Assembly: GCF_030811685.1 (NCBI RefSeq)
Contig: NZ_JAUSRF010000004.1
Span: forward strand, 248,001-312,000
Direction of reading: 5' to 3'
Length of the DNA: 64,000 nucleotides
Source of the DNA: Neorhizobium huautlense
Lineage (GTDB): Bacteria > Pseudomonadota > Alphaproteobacteria > Rhizobiales > Rhizobiaceae
Made by a program: the position numbers and the translations under genes. Shown here in pieces: positions 28,877 to 37,077 of the stretch. Each line of letters opens with the position of its first letter. Position 1 is the first letter of the stretch. Below the pieces are notes generated by a model. It saw only the letters and a program-made list of their open reading frames with translations. It was not told the origin of the DNA and ran no database searches.

Positions 28877-29782
28877 ATGACCGCCTCGACCATGACCAAA
28901 CCCGGTGCCGGCGCCTGGGCACTTCTTTTCGTTCTCGGTCTGCTCGGGGGCGGTTCGTTCTTTTTCGCGCGCATCGCGGTGGCGGAAGTACCGCCCTTCA
29001 CTTTGGTCTTCTTCCGGCTGTTTCTCGCCGCACTGGCGCTGCATATCTATCTGCGCGGCCGTTTCGGCACCTATACGCTCTTGAGAGAGCACTGGCGCTC
29101 CTTCGCCATCCTTGGCCTCATCAACAATGCCATTCCGCACACGCTGATCTTTTTCGGCCAGACGGAAATCGGCGCCGGCCTTGCCGCCATCCTCAACGCC
29201 ACCACGCCGATCTTCACCGTGCTGATCGCCAACCGCTTCACCGAGGATGAAAAACTCTCGACCGCAAAGATCATCGGCTGCCTGCTCGGCCTTGCCGGCA
29301 CGATCGTGCTGATCGGTCCCGGCGTCTTCACCTCCACGGCCGCCCCGCTCTGGGCGCTGATCCTGCCCGTTCTCGCCGCCCTCTCCTACGGATGTGCCGG
29401 AACCTACGGCAAACGCTTTCGCGGCCTGCCCGCACCGGTGACGGCAGCCGGCCAGATGACGGCCTCGTCGATCATCATGCTGCCGGTCATGCTGGTCGCC
29501 GACCAGCCCTGGACGCTCGCCTTCCCATCCGCAGCCGTGGTCGGTGCCATCCTCGCGCTGGCACTGCTCTCGACGGCGCTCGGTTACCTGATCTACTTCC
29601 GCATCCTAGCACTCGCCGGCGCCACCTACACGTCACTGGTGACGCTGCTGGTGCCGCCAAGCGCCATCCTGCTCGGTGCAATCTTCCTGCATGAGCGGCT
29701 CGATGTCGCCGAAGTGGCCGGCATGGCGCTGATCGGATTGGGGCTTCTGGTGCTCAACGGCATGCTTGGAATCCGCCGCTGA
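28877..29782 (+). CDS. EamA/DMT-superfamily transporter
   Basis: The 301-residue protein has ten predicted hydrophobic segments in two EamA repeats: LLGGGSFFFARIAVAEVPPFTLVFFR in the first, and LIYFRILALAGATYTSLVTLL with PPSAILLGAIFLHERL in the second. Members of the drug/metabolite transporter family export amino acids or other metabolites; the substrate is unknown. GGGAG lies 11 bases ahead of the ATG. A 255-bp gap with a CtrA-like box follows. Confidence 0.9.
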   Translation: MTASTMTKPGAGAWALLFVLGLLGGGSFFFARIAVAEVPPFTLVFFRLFLAALALHIYLRGRFGTYTLLREHWRSFAILGLINNAIPHTLIFFGQTEIGAGLAAILNATTPIFTVLIANRFTEDEKLSTAKIIGCLLGLAGTIVLIGPGVFTSTAAPLWALILPVLAALSYGCAGTYGKRFRGLPAPVTAAGQMTASSIIMLPVMLVADQPWTLAFPSAAVVGAILALALLSTALGYLIYFRILALAGATYTSLVTLLVPPSAILLGAIFLHERLDVAEVAGMALIGLGLLVLNGMLGIRR

Positions 29783-29867
29783 CACGGTGCTCGATTCGAC
29801 TATCCACAGGCGAAATGTGGCAAAGCATCACGTAACGTAACGCTTGTTAACAGGCCGAGCGATTAAT

Positions 29868-29882
29868 TTAAGGGGTGGTTAA
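29868..29882. promoter_or_regulatory. Perfect TTAA-N7-TTAA (CtrA-type) box
   Basis: TTAA at 29868 and TTAA at 29879 enclose seven bases, the consensus bound by the alphaproteobacterial cell-cycle regulator CtrA. It lies 156 bp ahead of the 25-codon ORF in an A+T-rich stretch (29860-29940). Confidence 0.5.
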
Positions 29883-30037
29883 GCCTGTTCGTTAATGCGA
29901 TTTATTCATTTAAATCAGCTAATTAACATAGAAATAGCAGCGCCTTGGGGCACCAGGCCGCACATCGCAGCGTAAATTACCGTTTGCAATTGCGGCCAAA
30001 CGCGCCACAATTGATCTGTCAACGCAAGGAGGCAGAT

Positions 30038-30115
30038 ATGGGACGCACTCATTCTCTCAATGTCCTGGTGGTTGGTGCAGCGTTCGTTTTCGTAGCCTCG
30101 ATGCTTTTCATCTGA
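30038..30115 (+). CDS. 25-residue membrane peptide
   Basis: A 25-codon ORF starts MGRTHSLNVLVV and ends SMLFI, then TGA. It has a short polar basic start (R3, H5) followed by a continuous hydrophobic helix of about 17 residues. AAGGAGG lies seven bases ahead of the ATG, an excellent ribosome site, and an intrinsic terminator follows at 30189. These signals make it a likely real single-gene unit despite its size. It is below the usual gene-caller limit. The function is unknown; it may be a small regulator of a membrane complex. Confidence 0.65.
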   Translation: MGRTHSLNVLVVGAAFVFVASMLFI

Positions 30116-30188
30116 GGCCAGCCGCGCCCTTCAACCGGTCATTACAGCATCCATTGACCGTTTGATCTTCAATGCACTTCAAATTGAA

Positions 30189-30227
30189 AAGGCCCATGAT
30201 CCGTCAGGAACATGGGCCTCTTTTTTC
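30189..30227. terminator. Intrinsic terminator, shared by 25-residue ORF and metF
   Basis: AGGCCCATG pairs with CATGGGCCT across a 12-base loop. T6 follows on the plus strand after one C. On the minus strand the same stem follows metF and is trailed by TTTTCAATTT, so it may serve both directions. Confidence 0.8.
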
Positions 30228-30247
30228 GTGATGAAGGCTGCGACCGA

Positions 30248-31153
30248 TCAGGCCGCCGCCCCTTCCTTTGCGGCCACGCGCTGGCGACCGAGACGCTCCA
30301 GAACGGCATTGGTGAGGGCCGAACGGTTCATCGTGTAGATGTGGAACTCGCCAAGCCCGCGACGGATCAGATCCTGGATCTGTTCGGCGGCGACATCGGC
30401 AGCCACTTCGGCACGCGCCGCGGCATCATCCTCGGTGCCGGCAAAACGGCGATCGAGGAATTCCGGCACGGTGGAGCCGCAGCGGCCGGCGAACCGCTTC
30501 AGCATGCTGAGGTTCTGGATCGGCATGATGCCCGGCACGACCGGAAGCGTGATGCCTGCCGCCCGCACCTTGTCCATGTAGCGTTCGAACACGTCGTTAT
30601 CGAAGAAGAACTGCGTCAGTGCGCGGTCGGCACCATTATCCGCCTTGCGCTTCAGCATCTCGATATCGGCATTGGTGTCAGTGCTCTCCGGGTGCTTTTC
30701 CGGATAGGCAGAGACGGAAATTTCGAAACCACCAACATCCTTCAGCGCCGCCACCAGTTCGGCAGCGTTGGCATAACCTTGCGGATGCGGCTGATAGGCC
30801 GTGCCGATGCCGGCGGACGGATCGCCGCGCAGGGCCACGATATGGCGCACGCCGGCAGTTCGCAGTTCGTCGATGACGGCAAGCGTTTCCTCGCGCGCCG
30901 CGTCGACGCAGGTCAGGTGCGAAGCGGTCGCCATCGGCGTGTCTGACATAAGACGCTCGATGGTGCTGAAGGTCGGCGCCTTGGTGGAACCGCCGGCGCC
31001 GTAGGTCACCGACACGAATTCCGGGTCCCATTCCGTGAAGTCGCTGACGGATTCCCACAGATGGGCCTCCATCTCCGGCGATTTCGGCGGAAAGAATTCG
31101 AAGGAAAGCCGGAAGGCGTGTCGACCCTTCTGTTCGGGGGCTTTCGTCTGCAT
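30248..31153 (-). CDS. metF: 5,10-methylenetetrahydrofolate reductase
   Basis: The 301-residue flavoprotein forms a TIM barrel and makes 5-methyl-THF, the methyl donor used by MetH. Motifs are LSFEFFPPKSPEM (start of the barrel), VSVTYGAGGST, HIVALRGDP, TQFFFDND and VPGIMPIQN, all typical of MetF. It sits 18 bp behind the ArsR-methyltransferase gene and is almost certainly co-transcribed with it. metH lies 30 kb away in the same window. Confidence 0.97.
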   Translation of the reverse strand: MQTKAPEQKGRHAFRLSFEFFPPKSPEMEAHLWESVSDFTEWDPEFVSVTYGAGGSTKAPTFSTIERLMSDTPMATASHLTCVDAAREETLAVIDELRTAGVRHIVALRGDPSAGIGTAYQPHPQGYANAAELVAALKDVGGFEISVSAYPEKHPESTDTNADIEMLKRKADNGADRALTQFFFDNDVFERYMDKVRAAGITLPVVPGIMPIQNLSMLKRFAGRCGSTVPEFLDRRFAGTEDDAAARAEVAADVAAEQIQDLIRRGLGEFHIYTMNRSALTNAVLERLGRQRVAAKEGAAA

Positions 31154-31171
31154 GGCGTGAAGTCTCCGATC

Positions 31172-32179
31172 TTATGCGATATGTTCCGGGCTCGCGGCCG
31201 GAACCTTGTCGTCAGCAATCAACAGGCGGCGATCGCGGGCAAGCCACACGGTCGCCGTCAATGCGGCCTCGTTCTTTCTGTCCGCCGCCAGATCCAGAAC
31301 CTCTTCGACATCGAGGCCGGCCTTGTTCAGCCATTCGGCCACCGACTGATGCGAAAAGCCGAGACGGACATGCGCATGGTCATTGCGCAGGTATTCCAGT
31401 TCATGCGGCGCCAGATCGACGATCAGCAACCGGCCACCGGGACGCAAAACACGCGCCGCCTCACCGATCGCCAGTTCCGGCTGATCGAGAAAATGCAGGA
31501 CCTGGTGAATGATCACCAGATCGAAATCCTGGCCTTCCAGCGGCAGGTTCAAAATATCGCCATGGCGCACGGACGCCTTGACGATGCCGGCCTTGTCGAG
31601 ATTGGCGCGCGCCACCGACAGCATGTCGCGGCTGGCATCGATGCCGACCGCATGGCGATAGCTATTCTGCAACACCTGCAACATCAGGCCTGTGCCGGTG
31701 CCGAGGTCGAGAAGCGCATCCACCGGATTGGGGCCCACCAGCCGCAGCACCGCGTCCTCGACTGCGGCATCGCTCACCAGAAGGCGACGAAGCTCGTCCC
31801 ATTCGGAAGCGTTGCGGCTGAAATAGGCCTGCGCCCGATCTGAGCGCGTACGCTTGACGGCGGCCAGACGCTCACCATCGCGCAGAAGAACCGGATCGTT
31901 GCGATCGGATACGGCCAGAAGCGTGCGCACCAGCGTTGCGCCATCACCTTCGTGGCGCAGGCGAAAATAGGCCCAGGCGCCTTCCTGATAGCGTTCGATC
32001 AGGTCTTCTTCGGCAAGCAGCTTCAGATGGCGGGAAATGCGCGGCTGGGACTGCCCGAGGATTTCGGTCATATCGCTGACCGTCAGGTCTCCGGAGGCCA
32101 GAAGCGCCAGCAGGCGAAAACGGGTCTGCTCGCCCGCTGCCTTCAGAACATCCACCAATGCATCCAGCCCAAGGGCCAT
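31172..32179 (-). CDS. ArsR-family regulator fused to a SAM methyltransferase domain
   Basis: The protein of about 335 residues starts with a winged-helix ArsR domain (about 1-90; FRLLALLASGDLTVSDMTEILGQ, then SQPRISRHLKLL as the recognition helix). It continues into a class I methyltransferase domain with motif I LLDLGTGTGLML (about 160) and the later VIIHQVLHFLDQPE. Such fusions stand next to metF in many alphaproteobacteria; an effector of SAM or S-adenosylhomocysteine type is likely. The ATG at 32179 is preferred over TTG 32191. A palindrome lies 26 bp ahead, suggesting autoregulation. Confidence 0.88.
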   Translation of the reverse strand: MALGLDALVDVLKAAGEQTRFRLLALLASGDLTVSDMTEILGQSQPRISRHLKLLAEEDLIERYQEGAWAYFRLRHEGDGATLVRTLLAVSDRNDPVLLRDGERLAAVKRTRSDRAQAYFSRNASEWDELRRLLVSDAAVEDAVLRLVGPNPVDALLDLGTGTGLMLQVLQNSYRHAVGIDASRDMLSVARANLDKAGIVKASVRHGDILNLPLEGQDFDLVIIHQVLHFLDQPELAIGEAARVLRPGGRLLIVDLAPHELEYLRNDHAHVRLGFSHQSVAEWLNKAGLDVEEVLDLAADRKNEAALTATVWLARDRRLLIADDKVPAASPEHIA

Positions 32180-32205
32180 GTTTCTCACCAACTTTCAATC
32201 AAGAT

Positions 32206-32221
32206 ATAAAGATATCTTTAT
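32206..32221. promoter_or_regulatory. 16-bp perfect palindrome, probable ArsR-type operator
   Basis: ATAAAGATATCTTTAT is a perfect 16-bp palindrome located 26 bp ahead of the ArsR-methyltransferase start. ArsR-family dimers bind such AT-rich palindromes, and it overlaps where the promoter -10 region should fall. I recall similar ATC/GAT-centred motifs for the SAH-responsive regulator SahR; the identity with that motif is not established here. Confidence 0.7.
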
Positions 32222-32284
32222 GTGAAGAGTCGCAATCATGCAAGTGGAAAGCTGTGGGTAGCACGGATGATTGGCAAAAATGCG

Positions 32285-32306
32285 AAGGGGCCGTGACCGG
32301 CCCCTT
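32285..32306 (-). terminator. Probable terminator of ettA
   Basis: AAGGGGCC pairs with GGCCCCTT across a 6-base loop. On the minus strand it lies about 25 bp after the ettA stop, with T5 a few bases further on. Confidence 0.65.
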
Positions 32307-32330
32307 CCCTGTATTGTCTTGTCGCAGATC

Positions 32331-33980
32331 TTAGCGCGTCAGGCGCTTGTAGGCCTGGCTGCCGGCGTTGAGCGCATCCGGGCCGAGGCGGCGGATCTTG
32401 TCCTGCTCGTAGTCTTCGAAGTTGCCTTCGAACCACTCCACATGGCCATCGCCTTCGAAGGCGAGGATATGCGTCGCCAGACGGTCGAGGAACATGCGAT
32501 CGTGGCTGATGATGATGGCGCAGCCGGCAAAGGCTTCGAGCGCGCTTTCGAGCGCACCCAGCGTTTCCGTATCAAGGTCGTTGGTCGGTTCGTCGAGGAG
32601 GAGAACGTTGCCGCCGGCCTTCAGCATCTTGGCCAAGTGAACGCGGTTACGCTGACCACCCGAAAGATTGCCGACCTTCTGCTGCTGGTCGCCGCCCTTG
32701 AAGTTGAACGCGCCGCAATAGGCTCTGGAGTTCATGTCGAACTTGCCGAGCTTGATGACTTCGGCGCCACCGGAAATTTCTTCCCATACGGTCTTGTCGG
32801 CGGCCAGCGCATCGCGGCTCTGGTCGACATAACCGAGCTGAACCGTTTCACCGACGCGGATCGAACCGCTATCCGGCTTTTCCTGCCCGGTGATCATCTT
32901 GAACAGTGTCGTCTTACCGGCACCGTTCGGGCCGATGATGCCGACGATGCCACCCGGCGGCAGCTTGATCGACAGGTCGTTGATGAGCGTGCGACCCTCA
33001 AAACCCTTGGTGATGCCTTCCATCTCGACAACGACGTTACCGAGGCGCTCGGAGACCGGGATGATGATCTGCGCATCGCCGGGACGAATGCCCTCGGCTG
33101 CATCCACCAGCTGTTCATAGGCCTTGATACGGGCCTTCGACTTGGCCTGACGGGCCTTCGGGCTGGATGCGATCCACTCCTGTTCGCGCGACAGGGCCTT
33201 CTGGCGGCCGGCTTCTTCGCGGCTTTCCTGCTGCATGCGCTTGGCTTTCGCCTGCAGGTAAGCGGAATAGTTGCCTTCGTACGGAATGCCGCGGCCGCGG
33301 TCGAGTTCGAGAATCCAGCCGGTGACGTTGTCGAGGAAGTAGCGATCGTGGGTAATCATCATCACGGCGCCCGGATAATCGCGCAGGTGCTTTTCCAGCC
33401 AGGCGATGGTTTCGGCGTCAAGATGGTTGGTCGGTTCGTCGAGCAGCAGCAGGTCCGGCTGCGACAGCAGCAGACGGCAGAGCGCGATACGGCGACGCTC
33501 ACCACCCGAAAGCAGGGTCACGTCGGCATCCTTCGGCGGGCAGCGGAGCGCTTCCATCGCCATCTCGACCTGCTGTTCCAGATCCCACAGGTTCTGGCTG
33601 TCGATGATGTCCTGGAGTTTCGCGCCTTCGTCGGCTGTCTCGTCGGAATAGTTCATCATCAGTTCGTTATAACGATCGATGATGGCGGTCTTGTCGGCAA
33701 CACCGACCATGACGTTTTCAAAGGCGGTCTTGGCCGGGTCCAGATGCGGTTCCTGCTCGAGGTAACCGACGGTCGCACCTTCGGCGAGCCAGGCTTCGCC
33801 GGTATATTCCTTGTCCTGGCCGGCAATGATGCGCAGCACGGTCGACTTACCGGCGCCGTTCGGGCCGAGAATACCGATCTTGGCATCCGGGTAGAAGGAC
33901 AGGTTGACGTTTTCGAGGATCTTCTTGGCGCCGTAGGACTTGTTCAGTCCCGACATGTGGTAGATGAACTGACGTGCCAT
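32331..33980 (-). CDS. ettA: ABC-F translational throttle ATPase EttA
   Basis: The 549-residue ABC-F protein carries two nucleotide-binding domains and no membrane segments. Walker A motifs are GPNGAGKST (about 39) and GPNGAGKTT (about 352); signature motifs are LSGGERRRIAL and LSGGQRNRVHL; Walker B is LLLLDEPTNHLDAE. It shows EttA-like near-full-length identity features and the expected length (E. coli about 555). It binds the ribosomal E site and gates elongation by ATP/ADP ratio. It is transcribed alone. Confidence 0.95.
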   Translation of the reverse strand: MARQFIYHMSGLNKSYGAKKILENVNLSFYPDAKIGILGPNGAGKSTVLRIIAGQDKEYTGEAWLAEGATVGYLEQEPHLDPAKTAFENVMVGVADKTAIIDRYNELMMNYSDETADEGAKLQDIIDSQNLWDLEQQVEMAMEALRCPPKDADVTLLSGGERRRIALCRLLLSQPDLLLLDEPTNHLDAETIAWLEKHLRDYPGAVMMITHDRYFLDNVTGWILELDRGRGIPYEGNYSAYLQAKAKRMQQESREEAGRQKALSREQEWIASSPKARQAKSKARIKAYEQLVDAAEGIRPGDAQIIIPVSERLGNVVVEMEGITKGFEGRTLINDLSIKLPPGGIVGIIGPNGAGKTTLFKMITGQEKPDSGSIRVGETVQLGYVDQSRDALAADKTVWEEISGGAEVIKLGKFDMNSRAYCGAFNFKGGDQQQKVGNLSGGQRNRVHLAKMLKAGGNVLLLDEPTNDLDTETLGALESALEAFAGCAIIISHDRMFLDRLATHILAFEGDGHVEWFEGNFEDYEQDKIRRLGPDALNAGSQAYKRLTR

Positions 33981-34089
33981 CGGTAACTCTGCTCCGGGGA
34001 AAAGGGATTTGCCCGCTATGTAGGCGAAGAAGCGCTCCGGGGCAACGCGTGGTGCGCCGAAAGCCGCAGGTTTCGACGCCTAATTTACG

Positions 34090-35886
34090 TTATTGCAGGG
34101 CCGAATGGTCGATCCGGAACAGCTGGAACGGGTTGTTTGCACCGGTTGGCAGGCGGATCAGGCCCGGCCAGTCCTTGCCGATGGACAAGGCGTCGTAAAG
34201 CGGCGCCGTACCGTAATCGGTCTTCAATGGAAACCGGCAGATGGCGACGTAATCGAATGGCGCAAGCGCATTGCGGCGCACGTCCCTATCCGAACTGAGG
34301 AAAGCCTCGAACATGCGCTTCATGCCGGGTGCCGCACGGTGAAACGGAATGGCGGCCACGGAAAAGCCCGGCGGCAGCGCGCTGATGAGTGTTGCTCCCA
34401 TGCCCTGCGGCGCGGCGATACGCCCGGGGGCATTTGCAGCCAGAGCGCTGAAATCACCCTGCTCACAGGTATCGTAACCCATGTAATCGGCCGCATCGAA
34501 CATGGGAGGTGGAACGGGTGTGGCCACCACGATCAATCCGGCCACTGCCACATAGATCGCAACACAGCCAAGCGCCACGCGACGCGCAGTCCTGCCCGTC
34601 GAACCATCCAGCAAGAACTGTGCCGCGACCGGCACGAAAAGAGGAGCGAAGGCAAAGGCAAAGCGGATATAGCGGTTGAGGATCAGCGTCAGCATCAGGG
34701 CGGCCCAGGCGATGATCAGCACGATCAGCAGGCCAACCCAACCGTCCCCCCGCCGGGAGGCAGTTTTGCTCGATGCCAAGGTCAGGACAGAAGCGAGTAT
34801 GACGGCCAGCAAGATGATGGAGGCCTGCCCCTGCTGGATGAAATAGAGGGCGCTATGTTCCTGCGCCACACGATCGAGCCAATGACTTTTGGAAAGCGGA
34901 TCGATCATCCAGTAAGGGCCGGCGAGGCATTGCGGAAACAGAACCGCGAACACGACGAGCAGCGCCACACCCGGCACAGCAAGGGCCGCGGCTTGCGCAG
35001 CCCAGCCTGCATTCGGCACAAACCGCGCGACGCACCATAAAATGGCGCTGAAACCCGTCAGCAGCACGATATAGGGCGCAGAGAAAGCATCGCATTGCGT
35101 GGACAGCAGACCGACCGGCCCCAGCAATCCGTAGGCGAGCGGAACGGACAGCCAGAACATTATGGCGCAAGCACGCCTCAGCATCACTGCCGCGCCATCC
35201 ACGCGCAGAAACATTGCCACCACGAGGCAGGCGTAAGCGAGGACGACAAAGGGCAGCCCTTCGAGAGAGATCGCAACCGCGGCCAGCGTGCCGATACCGA
35301 CAAGCCAGCCACCGGCACGGTCCCAGCGCACGAGACCGCACAGGATCGCCATCAGGGCGACAATCTGGGCATTGTGGTGGTCGATCCGGCCCGGCACGAA
35401 TTCCCAAAGGGCAAAGGCCATGAGAATGGTTGCCGAAGCGACGACGACATAGCCCAAAAGCGATGCCGCGACACTCATGCGCCGGTAGATGACAGCGCAT
35501 TGCAGCGAAAACACAGCAAGCATGACCGGAGGCCAGATATCGAACGCAAGGCCCAGCGCTGTTTCGGGACCGAAAACTGGCGTCAACAGGGAGGCGATCA
35601 GCACATAGGGCGCATCGATCAGACGCGACCACGGAGACACATAAGGTTCCGGCAGTGCTACCGCCGGCAAACCGAGATCCCACCATGAACCGCCGCCGAA
35701 CATCAGGTGGTGAATCTGGACTTCACGTATCTGGTCGTCAATGTCGCCGAGAAACCTTCGAGCGTCGGCGAGATCGAACAGGCAGACACAGAAGGCTATC
35801 ACCAAAACGGTGGCGAAGAGCGGCAGCAGACGCAACTCCGCAGGTCGCGCCAGATCGCTCACGCCAGTTTCCGCCACATGTGTCAC
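34090..35886 (-). CDS. Polytopic membrane protein, GT-C glycosyltransferase-like
   Basis: The 598-residue protein has about 11-13 hydrophobic segments. After the first helix comes GDIDDQIREVQIHH, an acidic loop placed as the catalytic DD/DE loop of GT-C enzymes. Later WEFVPGRIDHHNAQ resembles the DHH element seen in STT3-type oligosaccharyltransferase relatives. The C-terminal 130 residues are soluble and contain several Cys residues. It may transfer sugars from a polyprenyl donor on the periplasmic side. The exact family is not recognised, and a plain membrane protein of unknown role cannot be excluded. Confidence 0.6.
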   Translation of the reverse strand: MTHVAETGVSDLARPAELRLLPLFATVLVIAFCVCLFDLADARRFLGDIDDQIREVQIHHLMFGGGSWWDLGLPAVALPEPYVSPWSRLIDAPYVLIASLLTPVFGPETALGLAFDIWPPVMLAVFSLQCAVIYRRMSVAASLLGYVVVASATILMAFALWEFVPGRIDHHNAQIVALMAILCGLVRWDRAGGWLVGIGTLAAVAISLEGLPFVVLAYACLVVAMFLRVDGAAVMLRRACAIMFWLSVPLAYGLLGPVGLLSTQCDAFSAPYIVLLTGFSAILWCVARFVPNAGWAAQAAALAVPGVALLVVFAVLFPQCLAGPYWMIDPLSKSHWLDRVAQEHSALYFIQQGQASIILLAVILASVLTLASSKTASRRGDGWVGLLIVLIIAWAALMLTLILNRYIRFAFAFAPLFVPVAAQFLLDGSTGRTARRVALGCVAIYVAVAGLIVVATPVPPPMFDAADYMGYDTCEQGDFSALAANAPGRIAAPQGMGATLISALPPGFSVAAIPFHRAAPGMKRMFEAFLSSDRDVRRNALAPFDYVAICRFPLKTDYGTAPLYDALSIGKDWPGLIRLPTGANNPFQLFRIDHSALQ

Positions 35887-36006
35887 GTATAGATAACCCC
35901 GCCAATTCCGACCTCAAAACTAGTCCATGGCCATTTAAGATTGCACTAAAGCTTAGCCTCTGCGAAACAAGGCAAACACAGATTATTTGAAGTACAGCGG
36001 AACAAC

Positions 36007-36966
36007 ATGTTCGACACGACAGAGCGACTGCCGAGCCCGACCGGTGCCAACCTCGCCTATCACCACGAGCCGGCCCGCACCGCCGCCATCGGCATCCTCA
36101 TCATCTGCCACGGGCTTGCGGAGCATTCCAGACGGTATCGCCCCTTCGCCGAAGCCATGGCGGCAGCCGGTTTCCACGTCTATGCGCATGACCATCGCGG
36201 CCATGGCGAAACGACCGCGGATGACGCGCCGATCGGCCGTTTTGGCCTGCGCAGCGGTGGCATCACGGCGACCCGCGACGTTCAGGCGATGCGCAACATG
36301 GCAACAACAGCGCATCCCGATCTGCCGGTCATCCTTTTCGGCCATTCGATGGGAGGCCTGATCGCCCTCAACACCGCAGAGGCCTTTCCCGCCAGTTTTA
36401 ATGCACTGGCAATATGGAACTCCAACTTCAATCCGGGCATCGCGGGCCGCGCCGCACAACTGGTACTGAAAACGGAACGGGCGCTGAAAGGCTCGGACGT
36501 GCCGAGCACTCTGCTGCCAAAACTCACTTTTGGCGCATGGAATAAATCCATCGGCGAAGGCCGGACCGATTTCGACTGGCTGAGCCGCGACCACGCAGCT
36601 GTCGATGCCTATGTCGCCGATCCGCTCTGCGGTTTTGATGCCAGCGTTTCCCTATGGCTCGACATTTTCGACCTGACCTTTCGCGGGACGCAAAACGATA
36701 ATCTGCTGAAACTGCCACAATCGCTGCCGGTCCACCTCGTCGGCGGCGGCTGCGATCCGGCGACCGATAACGGTCAGGCGGTCAAGTGGCTGAGCCGGCA
36801 GATGCAGTCGCTGGGCATGACCCGCGTGACCTGCAACATCGACCGCGACATGCGTCACGAAACACTGAACGAGATCGGCGCGGCCACCGCTATCGCCGAT
36901 TTTTCCGAATGGGCAACGCGTGTTCTGCCGGAACCCTCCGCCGTACCCGGCCCCGATTGGGAATGA
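36007..36966 (+). CDS. Alpha/beta hydrolase, lysophospholipase-like
   Basis: The 319-residue alpha/beta-hydrolase has ICHGLAEHSRRY (oxyanion region), YAHDHRGHGET, and the nucleophile elbow GHSMGG near residue 117. The family (serine aminopeptidase S33/PldB-type) cleaves monoacylglycerols or lysophospholipids. The C-terminal catalytic His is probably in RDMRHETLNE. There is no signal peptide. It diverges from the GT-C-like gene across a 120-bp gap. Confidence 0.88.
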   Translation: MFDTTERLPSPTGANLAYHHEPARTAAIGILIICHGLAEHSRRYRPFAEAMAAAGFHVYAHDHRGHGETTADDAPIGRFGLRSGGITATRDVQAMRNMATTAHPDLPVILFGHSMGGLIALNTAEAFPASFNALAIWNSNFNPGIAGRAAQLVLKTERALKGSDVPSTLLPKLTFGAWNKSIGEGRTDFDWLSRDHAAVDAYVADPLCGFDASVSLWLDIFDLTFRGTQNDNLLKLPQSLPVHLVGGGCDPATDNGQAVKWLSRQMQSLGMTRVTCNIDRDMRHETLNEIGAATAIADFSEWATRVLPEPSAVPGPDWE

Positions 36967-37077
36967 CCTCATGATTTAAATTCACGTGCCCGCCAAAACA
37001 CTTGCCGTTATCAAATACCGAGGAGATTTCTGTCGCGCTTACAGCGGCAGGCCGAATGGCATGACGGAGGATTGGGC

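Noticed and set aside
32192..32330. SAM or SAH riboswitch before the ArsR-metF operon
   Set aside because: Only a short leader with the palindrome is present; no conserved riboswitch core could be recognised.
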